Assembly (NCBI RefSeq): GCF_029633865.1
Contig: NC_079215.1
Location: forward strand, 52,945,985-53,009,984
From: Lampris incognitus
Taxonomy: Eukaryota; Chordata; Actinopteri; Lampriformes; Lampridae
DNA length: 64,000 bases
Direction: 5' to 3'
Part shown: in pieces, positions 9,370-23,100 of the stretch
Layout: every line of letters begins with the position of its first letter
How positions within the stretch are numbered: the stretch's first letter is position 1
The notes under the pieces: model-generated
Databases searched by the model: none
What the model was told of the DNA's origin: nothing
Seen by the model: the letters and a program-made list of their open reading frames with translations, nothing else
Made by a program: the position numbers and the translations under genes

Positions 9370-12300
9370 TCAGAGCTTCAGCCCTTTGACCATGGGCTCC
9401 CCCCTCAGGCCAAGCAGCAGGTTGTTGGCTGCCAGGGCAGACATGGCGTTGCGGGTTGAGTAGGAGGCACTAGCAATATGGGGCAGAATCACTGGAGAGA
9501 GAGGAAATGAAAAGAAGCCCATTATCTCGTGAGAATTATACAAGCTCCCGAGATGTTCTGAGAGGGCTGTTTAACACATCACCTAACTGGAGCTTTTTAT
9601 AATCTGAATTTCCTCCCAAAATCCATGAGAAACACTGATTTCACCTGATCTGAGAGCATCACCTGGCCTGAGACTGATGCGGTTTGGCTGACTCACCGCA
9701 ATTCTTGAGGGTGAACAGGGGGTGGCTGGTAGGCAAGGGCTCTGGGACAGTGACATCTAAGCCAGCTGCTGCAATCTGTCCAGTGGACAGAGCTTCATAC
9801 AGGTCTTCCTGGTTTACCACACCCCCTCTATTCATTCAACAGAGAGAGACCAGAAGCATACAGTGCTTGCAGATGCATGCAAATCATGTTTTGCTTTATG
9901 GTTATTGACAAGGGATCTTGTGTGTTTGTGTATGGGGGGGGGGGAGTTGCAGACCTGCTACTGTTGATGAAGATGGATGTTTTCTTCATCTTGGAGAAGA
10001 GATCCTTGTTGCAGATTCCCTTGGTCTCTGGTGTGAGAGCACAGCAGATAGCCAGGAAGTCTGACTGCTTGGCCATTTCATCCATAGAAACTGGAATAAG
10101 AGACGGGACCATGGCAGAAGGCAAATTTAAATTGGGAGGACAGAGATTTTACCAAGCAATAATTCCTACTTTGTTCAAATGGAGGCTAGCAGAGATGGTC
10201 TATAGGATAACAGCCAATATCCCAATAGCCCCAGTGGGAGTAATTGCATATATAACATAGTGACCCCGGCATGAGTCACGGAGGAGTCCAGTCCTTACCG
10301 TATTCTGCATTAATGATACCAGCCAGCTCAGGTCTGGGTTCTACATCTGTGTAAATGAACCTCTTCACTTTGAAGGGTGCCAGACGTTCAGCAATGGCCA
10401 CCCCTTAGTGAAAAAACACATAACATTAACTGAAGTCCCAATCCTGACAAATTCACATGTGCATGCTAATGAATGTGTGTGTGCGTGTTACAGTTGTGCT
10501 TACCGATCCTCCCCAAGCCAAAGATACCAACAGTGCTATTGGCTAGCTCATACCCACACAGCCACATTGTTCTCCATGTGCCCCAGCCACCACTGAAACA
10601 GTATGGGACAGAGGAAACGAGAAAGGATGAAAAGCAGAGTATGACAGATACAGAGACAAGCCGCCGAAATGAGAACAGAAGAAGACAGTCACATATTGTA
10701 GGCATGCATAACCCATAACAGGTATGTTACACTTGAATATTTATCCTCAGATTTTATGTTAAGAGCACCTATATATAAGCATGTATTATAAGAATGTATC
10801 TGTTGGTGTGCATAAGTGCACGTGTTGTCTCCTCCCGCCTCGATTACTGCAACCCACTCCTCTATGGCATCAGTGCTAGCTCTATCAAGAGACTCCAATT
10901 GGTCCAGAACGCATCCGCCCGACTTTTAACTTTCACCAAATCCTGGCACCACATCACCCTAATCCTAAAAGACCTCCACTGGCTACCCATCCCCCACCGG
11001 ATCAATTACAAACTCCTGGTTCTTACTTATAAAGCCCTTCACAAACTGGCTCCCCCATACCTCACCGATCTCCTCTCCCCCTACCAACCCTCTCTGTCCT
11101 TCAGATCCACCTCAGCCTCCCTTCTCTCTACCCCCAGGTCCAACCTCCGCGGCTTTGGTGACCGAGCCTTCTCCAGAGCAGCTCCCAGGCTCTGGAACTC
11201 ACTTCCCCAAATCATTAGAGACTCAGAATCCCTCCCACTCTTCCAATCCCGTCTCAAGACACACATTTTCTCCATTGCTTTCTCGTGCCCCTCCAGCCGC
11301 TCATACAACCCCGGTCTGGGGCAGGCTGGGGACTGAGCGCTTGCCTGCATCTGTGATTTATGTGATTTATGATGTTTGTTTTTCTTTCCCTTTATATCTG
11401 CCCAAGTCGGAGAGTACTGCTGGCGTCGTCTGTGGCTGCCGCTTCTCCCTCTCGTAGCCCCCCTTCCCATCCACCCCTGTATGTCTGTGTTACGTTCATC
11501 TGTTGTCTTGTTTCACTCCATTTATTGTAAAGTGACTTTGAGTACTAGAAAAGCGCTATATAAGATTGATTTATCATTATTATTATTATTATTATATCCA
11601 TGCCGGTGTATATGTATGCCTGCACGAATGCATTCCTGTATATAGTATCTGCATATATCCTGTATCTGCATTTGCTGGGTGTGGTATTACGTCTTGGCTT
11701 CATGCGTGGCCTCGACGAGCCTCCTGGAGGTGGTGAGCAGCAGGGCCACCGTGAGCTCTGCCACAGCATCAGTCAGAACATCTGGAGTGTACCCCACACG
11801 TATTCCCCTGAAAACACACACACGTTGAATGATACATTTTCCCTGTAACACTGTTTGCCAAGGTTTTGATGATGCTCACTGAGGAAGACTGACTAATAAA
11901 GTATCACCATCTAAAACCATCACCAGATGTAACACTTCACTGAGTAAAAACAGTAGAGAAACTGGCATCAATTAAACCTTTTCTTCAGCTCCTCCAAAGA
12001 GAGATGGTCAAAGCCCACTGACATGGTGCTCACGACCTTCAGGTTTGGACCTACAGATGTTCACACAAAATATATGTCAGAGGCTTTTTTTTTCTTCTGA
12101 ATTTGAATCAGTCAGTTTTCAGCAGGAATAAACAGTCATCTGACCTGCAGCGTCCAATAGTTCTGCATCGATCTTCTCTGTGAGCACGCAGAGCAGGGCA
12201 TCTACCCCTTTGACCTTTTGAAGCAGCTCTTTCCTTGGCACGGGGATATCATCAGAGTCCCACAGCTCAAACTGCACTCTGGGGAAAATCAGAAGACATC

Positions 12301-12841
12301 ACTGAGAGCTCCACAATAATTAGGACAACATTCATGAAATATTGGAAATACAGTGAAATCACCCTAAATAGGGACATCCTATCTATAGGCCTTCATGTCC
12401 AAAAGGATAGTGAGATAAGTACTCAACATTATTGCTGGGGATACCCCTTCTAGTTTACCTCAGTCTTATCTGGCTGGTCTAAGTGCAAACATAAGTTGTC
12501 CTATTTACTCAGAGTAAATGATGAACTTTTGCTCACCAGACGTTCAAACTGCATAATGCCACAACAGCCCAGTCAGCGCCTGCACTCGATAAATTTCTTA
12601 GGAAGGCTTGTTCTCAATCATAGACACATAATTGATTTTGCTTGGTCTTACGGTAAAAGATGACTCACTGTCCTGATTCACGGAGGATTCTCAGTCCCTC
12701 AGGTGGGATCTGCCGGGTGACGTACACTCTTGGCAGCGTTGACATCGCCTTCTGCATAGCAGCTGTTAGACCCCCGGTAACATTTAATGGAGCAACAGCA
12801 ACCCGTTGGAGCTGACGCAGGGCCACACGACCGCACCACAT
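9370..12841 (-). CDS. grhpr: grhpr: glyoxylate/hydroxypyruvate reductase
   Basis: NAD(P)H-dependent enzyme reducing glyoxylate to glycolate and hydroxypyruvate to D-glycerate, cytosolic and mitochondrial in vertebrates. Nine coding exons in transcript order: 12841-12669, 12278-12145, 12050-11978, 11807-11691, 10592-10504, 10403-10299, 10090-9955, 9827-9697, 9491-9370. All introns are GT-AG and phases close at 359 residues. NAD-binding motif GLGRIG is at about 190-195. Catalytic residues expected for D-2-hydroxyacid dehydrogenases are present: Arg276 in INSSRGG, Glu305 in VPEPLP, His324 in ILPHIASAS. The protein ends GLKL like human GRHPR. Human GRHPR has 328 residues; the 31 extra here are N-terminal, Arg-containing and free of acidic residues ([14 protein letters not shown]...), which suggests a mitochondrial presequence. 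The ATG at 12841-12839 is the first in frame with the family; Met33 is an alternative start. Teleosts may have two grhpr paralogues; I cannot say which this is. Confidence 0.95.
10817..11597 (+). mobile_element. LINE 3' fragment (L2/CR1-like) in grhpr intron 4
   Basis: A frame open to about 11336 encodes a reverse-transcriptase C-terminal region with typical LINE phrases: [42 protein letters not shown], and APRLWNSLP. It ends in a tail with AAAGCGCTATATAAGATTG followed by (ATT)n at 11574-11597, the usual 3' terminus of this LINE type. The 5' part is missing, as expected of a 5'-truncated insertion. It lies opposite to grhpr transcription, between exons 4 and 5. Confidence 0.8.
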
Positions 12842-14512
12842 TGCTAAAAGAGAGTAAGCCTGTGGGCAGGTGTCCGAGAGATGACCAACAGCGAAAAAAG
12901 TGGCACTTTGGAACTTAGAGTTGTGAGTGTATGTTTAGCTATAGTTCGGGGGGAGGTACCAGTGTGTGCTTTTTGACCAATATGAACCGAGGGAGGGTGT
13001 CTGAGGGTCTGAAGTTGAGCGATACTCCACCAAACCAAATCTTCGTGGCTTCCATTTAAACTTGAATTATACTAACAGACAGACAAACATAGACACGCTG
13101 ACATTCACAGACTTAAAATGGAATGGGTTTCAAAGCTAGCACTCCACTTGTTTTTAACTGGATCAAGCTCACACGTCAGCTTGACAGAGGGTCTTTACGG
13201 TGTAAATGTTTCACTGAGTTAAACTTTGATTAGGAAAGTTTCTCAGTGAAAACTTAACTCTGTCCAGGTTGCAGGATCTAGTTTAAGCAAATTAAGATTG
13301 AGCCCATCTGGACTGTTTTTTGTTTTTTTTTAAATCATGCAACACTTAATTCATAAAGTTAACGCAGACACTCATTGATACTAAAAACCTCAGCAAGGAA
13401 TACGTTGAATCTCCACTAGGTAGAAAAAAAAGTATTTCTATCTAATTTTGTGTAACAAATAAATTAAGACTCTTGAAACAAATCCTGATGTTAAAAGCAC
13501 ATGCTTGCAGTTCCTTCTCTTATTGGTCAAACGCACGTGAGAGAGGCCTCCTATAACTTTTTTCCTGCCACTTTTTATCAAAACACATTGCGGCTCATAC
13601 AGAAACTGTTCGTGTTTACGTTTCAATAAAAAGTGAGGGGGGGGGACATCACTACATAAGAAACCTATTCAATTATAAATAAACGATACGGTTACTGTTG
13701 AGTTAGATTGTATTTAGAAACCAATGCCTTTTCTTGTTTGACTATGATAAAGATGTACAGTCTGCTCCGCCCCCTATGTGACGCGTTTAATCACATGATC
13801 AAAATAACCCGGAAGTGTTCCATGTTTTCAACCACTCAGAATCATTCATTCGCTGTAGCTCCTCGCCGCACACTGACAGGTAGCCGCCGAAACAAATGTG
13901 CAAAGTCTTTATACAACGCATTTCATATCGGTCTTAAAACACTCTTTAACTTGACTATCTCTGTAGATCTCAGGTTGCTGATGGCAAATATGTCATCACT
14001 TTTAGGAAGTTTATGACAGTGTTTCCGCTCTAAACCGGCGCCACACAGCTGTGCTACTAAGTTAGCTAGCTATAGTTGCTAACGCTATGCTTGCATTAGT
14101 ATTGTAGGCCCGTAATGAAGTAGCTTGCGTCTAGGTAGCCTTCTGGGTGTAGAAAACTATTTCCTGGCTGTAGTACCGGAATCAATACGACTTATACATG
14201 CTAATTGGCTAGGCATATTGCTGAGGGGTATTGGATCATAATTTTTCACAAAAATGGCAATTTTATAATAACTAACGTTAGATGACTGCTAAAATCGTTA
14301 GCCGGTTTATTTACAACAGTGTATTGCTTTTGTTTTGTTATCTACTTCTTTTTTTTAAACTACCAGACCTTGGTTGCATTCGGTTATTGTTAGAAGTAAC
14401 AACCGAAAAGTGTTATGAGTCAGGCTATCGCCTCCTTTTTGTTGTCTTTCCACACTTTAAATTGTAGTCAATATCTCTCGGACCAGCGACTACCCCCCCT
14501 TCCCCTACCGCA
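12842..14512. promoter_or_regulatory. shared head-to-head region between grhpr and uba6
   Basis: The two genes diverge from this 1.67-kb interval. An ETS-type motif, CCCGGAAGTG, at about 13809-13818 and CpG-containing sequence to 14060 suggest the uba6 promoter. Sequence beside 12842-13030 probably holds the grhpr leader. GCTAGCTATAGTTGCTAACG lies near 14062. A pyrimidine-rich tract ending TTGTAG at 14467 may be the acceptor of the uba6 exon carrying the start codon, implying an upstream untranslated exon. No transcription start was located. Confidence 0.4.
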
Positions 14513-15202
14513 ATGGCTGCTGACTCGATGGAGATTGACGACTCTCTGTACAGGCAAGTCTATACGTCTTTTATAGCAAGTCATTATATTGCTAATCAGC
14601 CACTCACAAGAACACATTACAATGGGTGGTGGGGTTGTGGTGTAATTATGCACAGCGGTTTTTGTAGAGGAAGTCCCAAGATTGTACGCCATATAGCCAT
14701 CACACTTGGACACAAGTTGGAGCCCTCAGTTTCCCTTTTGATCTCTCACTGTCACTTTCTTGCATATTCACTGTCTCTCCCTCTTCCTCTTTTTAGCCGC
14801 CAGCGCTATGTACTGGGAGACAGTGCTATGCAACAGATGGCCCAGTCCTCAGTCTTTCTCAGTGGATTGGGAGGCTTGGGAATAGAGATAGGTTGGTACA
14901 CTACTATGGTATTGTACCTCAGCATTGTGAAATGATTTAACAAAGTAACATTTTGATTGACATACAGTACCAACCACGATCTGACATGTAGCCATCTCAA
15001 TTGACCTGTTTTGCAGCTGACTTGGACATGCATAAGGTGTCTAAAATGTAGTGTTTTCTATTGTTTCACAGCCAAGAATATTGTCCTAGCTGGTGTAAAG
15101 GTAAGTATTCACACAAAATGTCGTCGTGTCATTTTCAGTTTTCAGTGTTTGATGTGTTTTAATTTATGGGCTGTTATGACCAGAGTGACATATGTAAGTT
15201 TG

Positions 15203-15255
<53 letters not shown>

Positions 15256-18200
15256 TGTGTGTTTTTTTTATACAGGCAGTTACCCTCCATGATACCAAGC
15301 AGTGTGAAACTGGGGATCTGGGCTCCAACTTTTTCATACGCCAAGAAGATGTGTTAAATTGCAGGACGAGGTAAAACAGACCAGGGAGCTGGACAAGTAA
15401 TGCCCTCTGACTTGTGATTGTTCTAGCAGCTCTTAATAGGTTTTCTGTATTGATTTATGCAAGTATAATGATAAACCATGTTGAGGAAACCAAAAAGAAA
15501 GAATACATTTCTGTAAAACCTTGGAAATGTGTTTTTTTTTTTTTGCTACCTTGATATTTTGAGTGTGGAAAGGTTTTTTTGTCTAAGAAATAATGTAACA
15601 AGTCACATTAGGAAAGCTGAATTGTTCACTACAGCCAAGCTGGTGGTCAATCCTCTTTATGTGCTTTTGATTGCTTTTTTTCTCTCCAAGTTTTAAGTTT
15701 GTTTAAAATGCTGTACCTTATTGACTACTGATTTCATCATTTAGAGTTTTGTCTCCAGACTGATATCTCTAGGCTTTCTTTCACAATCACAATCTCTAAG
15801 ACACAATCACACTCAAAGGAAATAAAGTTTTACTTGCTTACACACACTAAGATGAAACAGTATTTCCCTGTTACATGTACACACAAACAAATACTCACTT
15901 AATATGTTCATTTTCCCACTACCTCAGGGTGGAGGCAGTGTACCCTCGGGTAGCAGAGTTGAATCCCTATGTACACGTGAATACATCTCTCTCTACTCTG
16001 GATGACAAGACTGACCTCAGCTTCCTCCGAAAGTACCAGGTAAGGGACTGTACTGGCTGGTGTCCCCTTTGTATGAGTCCAGTGCTGACCTTCCTCTTGT
16101 AGGCCATGTAAACAGCTCCAATGAACATAAACAAATTTATTGTTAGGCTTTTGGGTTAGGCTTTTACAAATTATGGCGATGCCTCACTTAAAATATTGTC
16201 ACGTTCAACATAAAGACTGAGGCCACTATATTGTGTGCACATTAACTTACTTAATTGTTTTGTTCTCAGTTAATGAAACAGTTGAAACCTTTGCTTGACT
16301 TCCTTTATCTCTAGACTACAGTTAACCTCAGTATAAGAGATCATGCCACTTTACAATGCTGGAGCCTTGCTCAAAGAACATTTGATTGATTGTGTGGTGC
16401 TGTGATCTCTCCTCCAGTGTGTGATTCTGACCCAAGCCAGACTAGGTTTACAGAAAAAAGTGAATGAGTTCTGCCACTCACAAAAGCCTCCCATCAAAGT
16501 AAGTGTATATACCCTGAAATTATGCAGAACTAAAAACATACTATATGTACATTTGAAAATCAGTAAGTAAATGACTCAACATCAGTCCAGTTAATGTGTT
16601 TTCTCTTCCTGACAGTTCATTGGCTGTGATGCCTATGGTATCTGTGTGCGGGTATTCTGTGATTTTGGGGAGAATTTTGAAGTGACAGACCCCACGGGGG
16701 AAGAGCCCAAGGAGCTTTTCATCCAAAGCATCACTCAGGTAATTGGAGGACTTTTTGAATTTCTGCATCTCTATAGGTCCTAGAATAAAGACCAATAATT
16801 AACAAACCAAATGGGTTCAAACATTTCCATTGGGTCGACAATGTCGTCTGATTTTCTATGTGACTCGAGCACTTTAGTGCCTTTATCACCGCCAGTCCAT
16901 AATTTTCTGTACTTAATCTTGTTTAACTGTAAGTCACACTGCTGTCTGTTTAGTGTTTGGTGGAGATTAGAATTTTACTGATGCTTTAAATTCAGATTGG
17001 TTCATAAAAAACGAGTAGACGGAGGTTCAGAGGGTTGCTCAAAGTTGCAAATTGACAAGATCCATGATTGTTGATGGTTACATTATTTGATGGTCCAGGG
17101 GACTGAACCAGCAAGATTCCAGTTATCACATCATTTTTCCATTTGCTGCCAATCTTCAGGATTTTCAGTCTCCCTTACTTTGAATTTTCCAGTTTTGCAA
17201 TCCCTGACTTCTGCTCCCAATATTTAAAGTCAGGAAATGGCGTTCTGGCAAATATTCTGTGGTAACAGGAACTACTTTCTGTGCCAAACTATTGTGATTT
17301 GACCTTTGACCTTCCAGGACAACCCCGGAGTAGTGACTTGCATGGACAACCGCACCCATGGTTTGCAGACAGGCGAGAGTGTCCTCTTCAGAGAGATTAA
17401 TGGCATGGTGGAACTCAATGGCACGGCACGGCAGGTTTCAGGTATAGGCGTGCAGTACAATTAATTAACATGCTTATTCCACTTTGGGCACAAGTTTACA
17501 CAGTATTTACTTTTAGTTTGTCACATTACAAGGTACAGGTACCGTACAATGTACATTACCTTTTATTTGCTTGCTATGCTTTGCACCTGTGAGCTCATAG
17601 ATGTGCTTAGTGCACATCTATGAGCTCATACATACTCATAACAAGCTCATCGTTGTAGATAATAGAAACAAGGGTGGGGCATTTATAACAAATCTATTAC
17701 AATGTAATAATTTCTTTTTTGGAGCACCTCCACAGCTGAATGGTTATAGCGCATGCCACATGGTTGCAACTGTTCACCAGTTCGATTCCAGCCGGTGACT
17801 TTTGTTGCATGTCATACCCCTCTCCCAATTTCTTGTCTGAGTCTCTACTGTTGCTATTTAATAAAAATTGCCTAAAAATAAAAAATTCCGGTCATTTGCA
17901 TCATGATAATGCACTGAAAGACCTTAATGTTAAACAATTTCTCAACAAATGGACCATGAGCTTATTTTATGTCTTAATTTGCACGGTTGAGTGATTTCAT
18001 TGAGGACACTTTAAGGTCAAATTGCAGGTGTGTGTCCTGCTTATCGTTTAAGCAGCCACATGCTCCTTCTCAGTAGTTATGGCCAGGTATAGCTACCTGG
18101 GATGATGTGCTCAGAAAACCCTTGGCATACATAACTCCAGGTTGAGGTTCTTTGTGACTTCAGTTCAAATCTCACAAAATTGACCTTTTGTCATGATTTT

Positions 18201-18475
18201 TAATTGTTTTCTCTCATGGGATCTGTTTCTCTGTACTTTCATGTCTGTGTGTGTGTGTTTGTGTGTGCGCACGTATATTTGTGTTATCCAGTCCTTTCCC
18301 CTGACAGTTTTGCAATTGGAGACACATCTGATCTGCAACCCTATGCACATGGAGGATTTTTCGTCCTGATGAAAACCCCTCAGACCTATAACTTTGTAAG
18401 CAAACTGGCAGATAAATCACACAGCAGTTGAAGCTTCAAATAAAAATAGAAATCATACAGATTGCCCAGAACCAA

Positions 18476-18546
<71 letters not shown>

Positions 18547-18996
18547 TCTCTCTCTCTCTCTCTCTCTCTCTATTTTTTTTTTCAGGAGACAATGGAGAGA
18601 CAACTGTGTGATCCAAAAGTCCTCACTCCAGACTTCAGCAAACCTGATGTGTGTTTCATTCAGTCATGCCTTATCAGTTACTTTTAATAAACCCAACAGC
18701 TTTTTTCTTCATTAAACTGTTTTAAATGTACCCATCAGGCTCCACTACAAATCCATGCTGCAATGTTAGCCCTCGACACCTTCCAGGAGCAGCAAAGCAG
18801 ACTGCCTAATATTGGGTAACCAAAACATCTACATTTTATTTTCACTCACTGGCAGTGCTCTGGCTTTTTATCCCTGGCATTAAAAAAAAGCATGCCTTTT
18901 TCCATTTACAGATTTTTTTGATATAATCTATAATTTTAACGTATATATTAATTTGTATCTCTCTCTCTTTCTCTCTCATATATATGTGTGTATATA

Positions 18997-19037
<41 letters not shown>

Positions 19038-20018
19038 GCCTATAAACTTGAGCAGTAAACACATTTTTTCTTTGATGTTGCCAGTTGTTCACAGGATGCT
19101 GAGGTTTTACTAAAGCTCACAGAGGAAGTAAATTCAAGTCTCAGGAACCAAGTGAGTTACTCTGCATCATAATTTATCACATGCACTTTTAATGTTGCAC
19201 TGCTGCACACAAATGAGTTTACCCTCCCATCCCCCAGGCTCCAGTAAACCCTGAGTTGGTGCACTGCCTATCCAGGACAGCAAGAGGAGCCTTACCCCCG
19301 TTAGCAGCAGCTGTAGGGGGCCTGGCCAGTCAGGAGGCCCTCAAAGCGCTTACTGGGAAGTTTGCACCCCTGCAGCAATGGGTAGGTCTCGTCCCAAGAC
19401 AAAATACTAAATTCAAGCACTAGACCATGACATAGTACTGACGGATGTTTGATTTTGTTATGGGTTTTGTCTTATTTTATCCTTACAGAAATATTGAGCT
19501 CCATCGCTTGTTTCTGCAAGTGTGGCTTAATATTATCATTTGCAACTTTCTGTGTTCTAGTTTTATCTGGATGCTGTTGAAGTGGTCAGGCCGCTCCAGG
19601 CTCTCTCTGCAGAGGAGTTTGCCCCAAGAAGTGATCGGTACGATGGGCTACGTGCCTGCATAGGGGAGTCTATGTGTCTGGAGCTGCACAAGCTCAGGGT
19701 CTTTATGGTAAGGGCTGCACAGTGCAAAGGAATGAACTAGTCTTGTGTTTGGAACTCTGTTGAGGTTTGATCTGTATAGACTGATGCGTTTCTTCTTCAG
19801 GTGGGTTGCGGTGCCATCGGATGTGAAATGCTGAAAAACTTTGCCCTCCTTGGTGTGGGATTGTCCAGGAGTTCAGGAGAGGTGGGGGATCTTTATTTTC
19901 CCCATTGCCTCCTTTTTTCCTACTCCTTCCCTATGTCTGCCTGTTGGTCTGTCTCAGTTTTCTCTCTATTTTGCTTTCTTTAGGTTCATTTTTTATTCTG
20001 ACTGCTAACCTTAGCTTT

Positions 20019-20102
<84 letters not shown>

Positions 20103-23100
20103 TATTGTATCTGTCTCTTTTGAACTTTGGTTATACTGGATTTTCAAATTGATAAGCCTCTACAGCAAACTGTTAAACATCAAAACATTTGAGTGAATTC
20201 AAATTGTAGATAACCATTACTAGCCATAATTGTAATCAACATATCCGTAATGCGATTTTGACAATTTGTGATTCTAGTCAGCGATATTAGTGAAGAGAAC
20301 ATGACTAATCAAACTTGATTCCAGATCTCTATTAATTTGTGACTCATCAAAATTATGTGTCAAAGTGTCAAGTCCACAAATCTCTCTATGCATGATTCTA
20401 ACTCGTCAAACTGTGAGCAGCTAGTTGACGCTTACTAACCAGTCTTAATGAGAGATCAAGCTGCGTGTTAAGGTATTGACATATTTGCATTGGTTTGATA
20501 CTGATGAAATACCCTTTGCCTTTTGCAAATATATGAAAATGCTCATATCTGAATTTAGCAATTTCAGGAATGACAGATTCTAAAAAAAAGAAATCTCATA
20601 CGAAATCAGAATTATAACATTTTTTGCAACAGACATGTTGATAAGTAGCAAAGGAAATGCAGGTGTCTCACTCAGTGTCCCAGATCTATTTTAGTTGCAG
20701 CTATTCAAAATCAGATTTTGACGTGAAAGCTTTGGTGATTAAAGGGATGGCTTGCCATAACCTTGTCTTTTGTAATTTTGTGCATGTCTGTTTTCAGGTG
20801 TGCGTAACAGACCCAGACCTCATTGAGAAGTCCAACCTTAACCGTCAGTTTCTCTTCAGACCACATCATATACAGGTGAACAGATTGCAAGATAGGGGCA
20901 GATAACCCCTTCATCATCATCATTATTCTTTTGCACCCCCACCCCATCTTTTTTTCCTTCCCTGTTGATCTTTTTCCTCCATCCAGTTTATTGCCCTTAC
21001 AACAGGGGATGATTTACTTCTCCCCTACATACAGATGTATTGTGTTGTTTTTGAGGTTTGAGGTTTTTCAGTGCATCTTACCTCAAAGACACTTTCTCAA
21101 ACTGTCTCAAAAAACAGGAGGAAGGGGGGAAAAAAGTTAAATTCCAGTCTGGGTAGGCGAGCCATATGACCCCAGAGGCTTGAGATGTTTCTGCCTGACT
21201 ATTCCCCCTCTCCTTCTTTCTTTCTCATATTCAGAAACCTAAGAGTACCACAGCAGCTGTGGCCACAATGGATATCAACCCAGAGCTGCAGGTGGACGCT
21301 CACCTTAACAAGGTGTGTCCCGCCACTGAGGCCATGTACAGCGACTCCTTCTACTCCCGCTTGAACGTGGTGGTCACGGCACTAGACAACGTGGAGGCCC
21401 GTAGATACGTGGACAGGTTAGTAGTGAGGAGTTTGTGGCTTTCTAAGCTTGACCCTTGACATGAGGGAACTCTGGAACATTCTATATATGTGTATCGGAG
21501 TTCATAGGTCAGCAGGGTTTACAGTAATGAAACCATAAGTGTACAGGTTACTGAGATGGGAACACACTGTTGTGCCTTTACATGGTCTTATCATTTTTGT
21601 CGAGGTTTGGATATAATATTTGTATTTATGTCTTCAGGATATGTATTTAACCTGTTGCTGAAATCTTGTCTGGTGCCATGTCTGTAATTGGTCAACTCAC
21701 AGTCGCAGTGTATCCAATCAGAAAGCTCTCCTTGACTCCGGGACCATGGGAACCAAAGGACACACAGAAATCATTGTGCCAAACTTGACAGAGTCATACA
21801 ACAGCCATGTGAGTCTGTTTTGGTAGGGTAGTTATGTGACCGTCTCTCTTTGTTCTGGCTTGGTCTCTAATGGTTGTGTTTTAGTCACAGTATCACAGCT
21901 ACTGCTACACACATGTCACTACAAATATTCTGTTTTTAAAAAAAATTGTCCTTGAATGTCCAGAGGGACCCCCCAGAAGAGGAGATCCCATTCTGCACCT
22001 TAAAGTCCTTCCCCTCAGTCATAGAGCACACCATCCAGTGGGCCAGGGACAAGGTGTAGTACCTAAGACTCCAGCATCACACCATCTTCTATTTCTTGTT
22101 CTATTTTCAGCATTCAGAATGAGTCTGTTCTCATGGTGTTCCGACAGTGACCAGTTTCCTCTGTGTGCATGTTTGTGTTTGTAGTTTGAAAGTATGTTTG
22201 TCCACAAGCCATCCATGTACAACTTGTTCTGGCAGACCCATTCCTCAGCTGAAGCTGTGCTACAGGTAATTGTTGATGATAATGACTAGAAGTAAATCTC
22301 TGTCACCTATGTAATGTTACACTAAAAAATAAAAGACACTCCTAGCTAAATATCTTTGTGTCTGTTTAGAGAATGCAGGCGAGGGAGAGTCTGGAGGGAG
22401 CATTCCAGGTCATTAAGCTGCTAAGCAGGCGGCCTAGCCAATGGGAACATTGTGTCGCTCTGGCCCGTCTAAAATTCGAGAAGTATTTCAAGACAAAGGT
22501 AATGAATTACCCAAACCAGGGGCTCTTAACTCTGGTCCTTAGGTACCCCTTGTACAGCTCTGCCGGGTATCGGGCCACCCAGTCAGTTTTAGGACATGGT
22601 GATGAACATTATTAACATTAAAATCCAGATTTACTTTACATCGATACTTTTTGTCTCTGGTATGTTTAGCAAATAATCCACTAATATGCAAATTATTAGC
22701 CCTTTCGTAGTTATTCATTTAAATGGCCATTGTCAAGTAGGACGTTCCCAGGAAAAATGAGTGGCACAAAGTGTTTTACTTCTTCAGCTTTGTAGCCAAA
22801 TGCAGAAGAAGAGATGAGATCAAACTTGCCGAAAACCTTTATCAACAGATATTACAACCTCAAGAGCTAAACTCAGGTGCAACCATGTTTTATTTGTTTA
22901 TTCAGTGAGGAAGGTGCCGACGTAGCATTAGCAGTGACTATTTCATTTGGATATATATATGGGATTTGAAGGGCTCAAGCATCACTGCAACCACCACATG
23001 TAACCACACATGTTACCATACATTTAAGCAAGACCGACAAAAACGATGATCTTCAGGACTGCGCCACCAGGCAGACTAGAAAACCAGCAGTACTGAACTC

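Noticed and set aside
10794-11336. Host gene of 180 codons inside grhpr intron 4
   Set aside because: The product is a reverse-transcriptase C-terminus with a LINE tail, so it is a mobile element.
14513-14935. 140-codon frame starting at the uba6 ATG
   Set aside because: It reads through the GC-AG intron 1 by chance. The family sequence requires splicing at 14553/14797.
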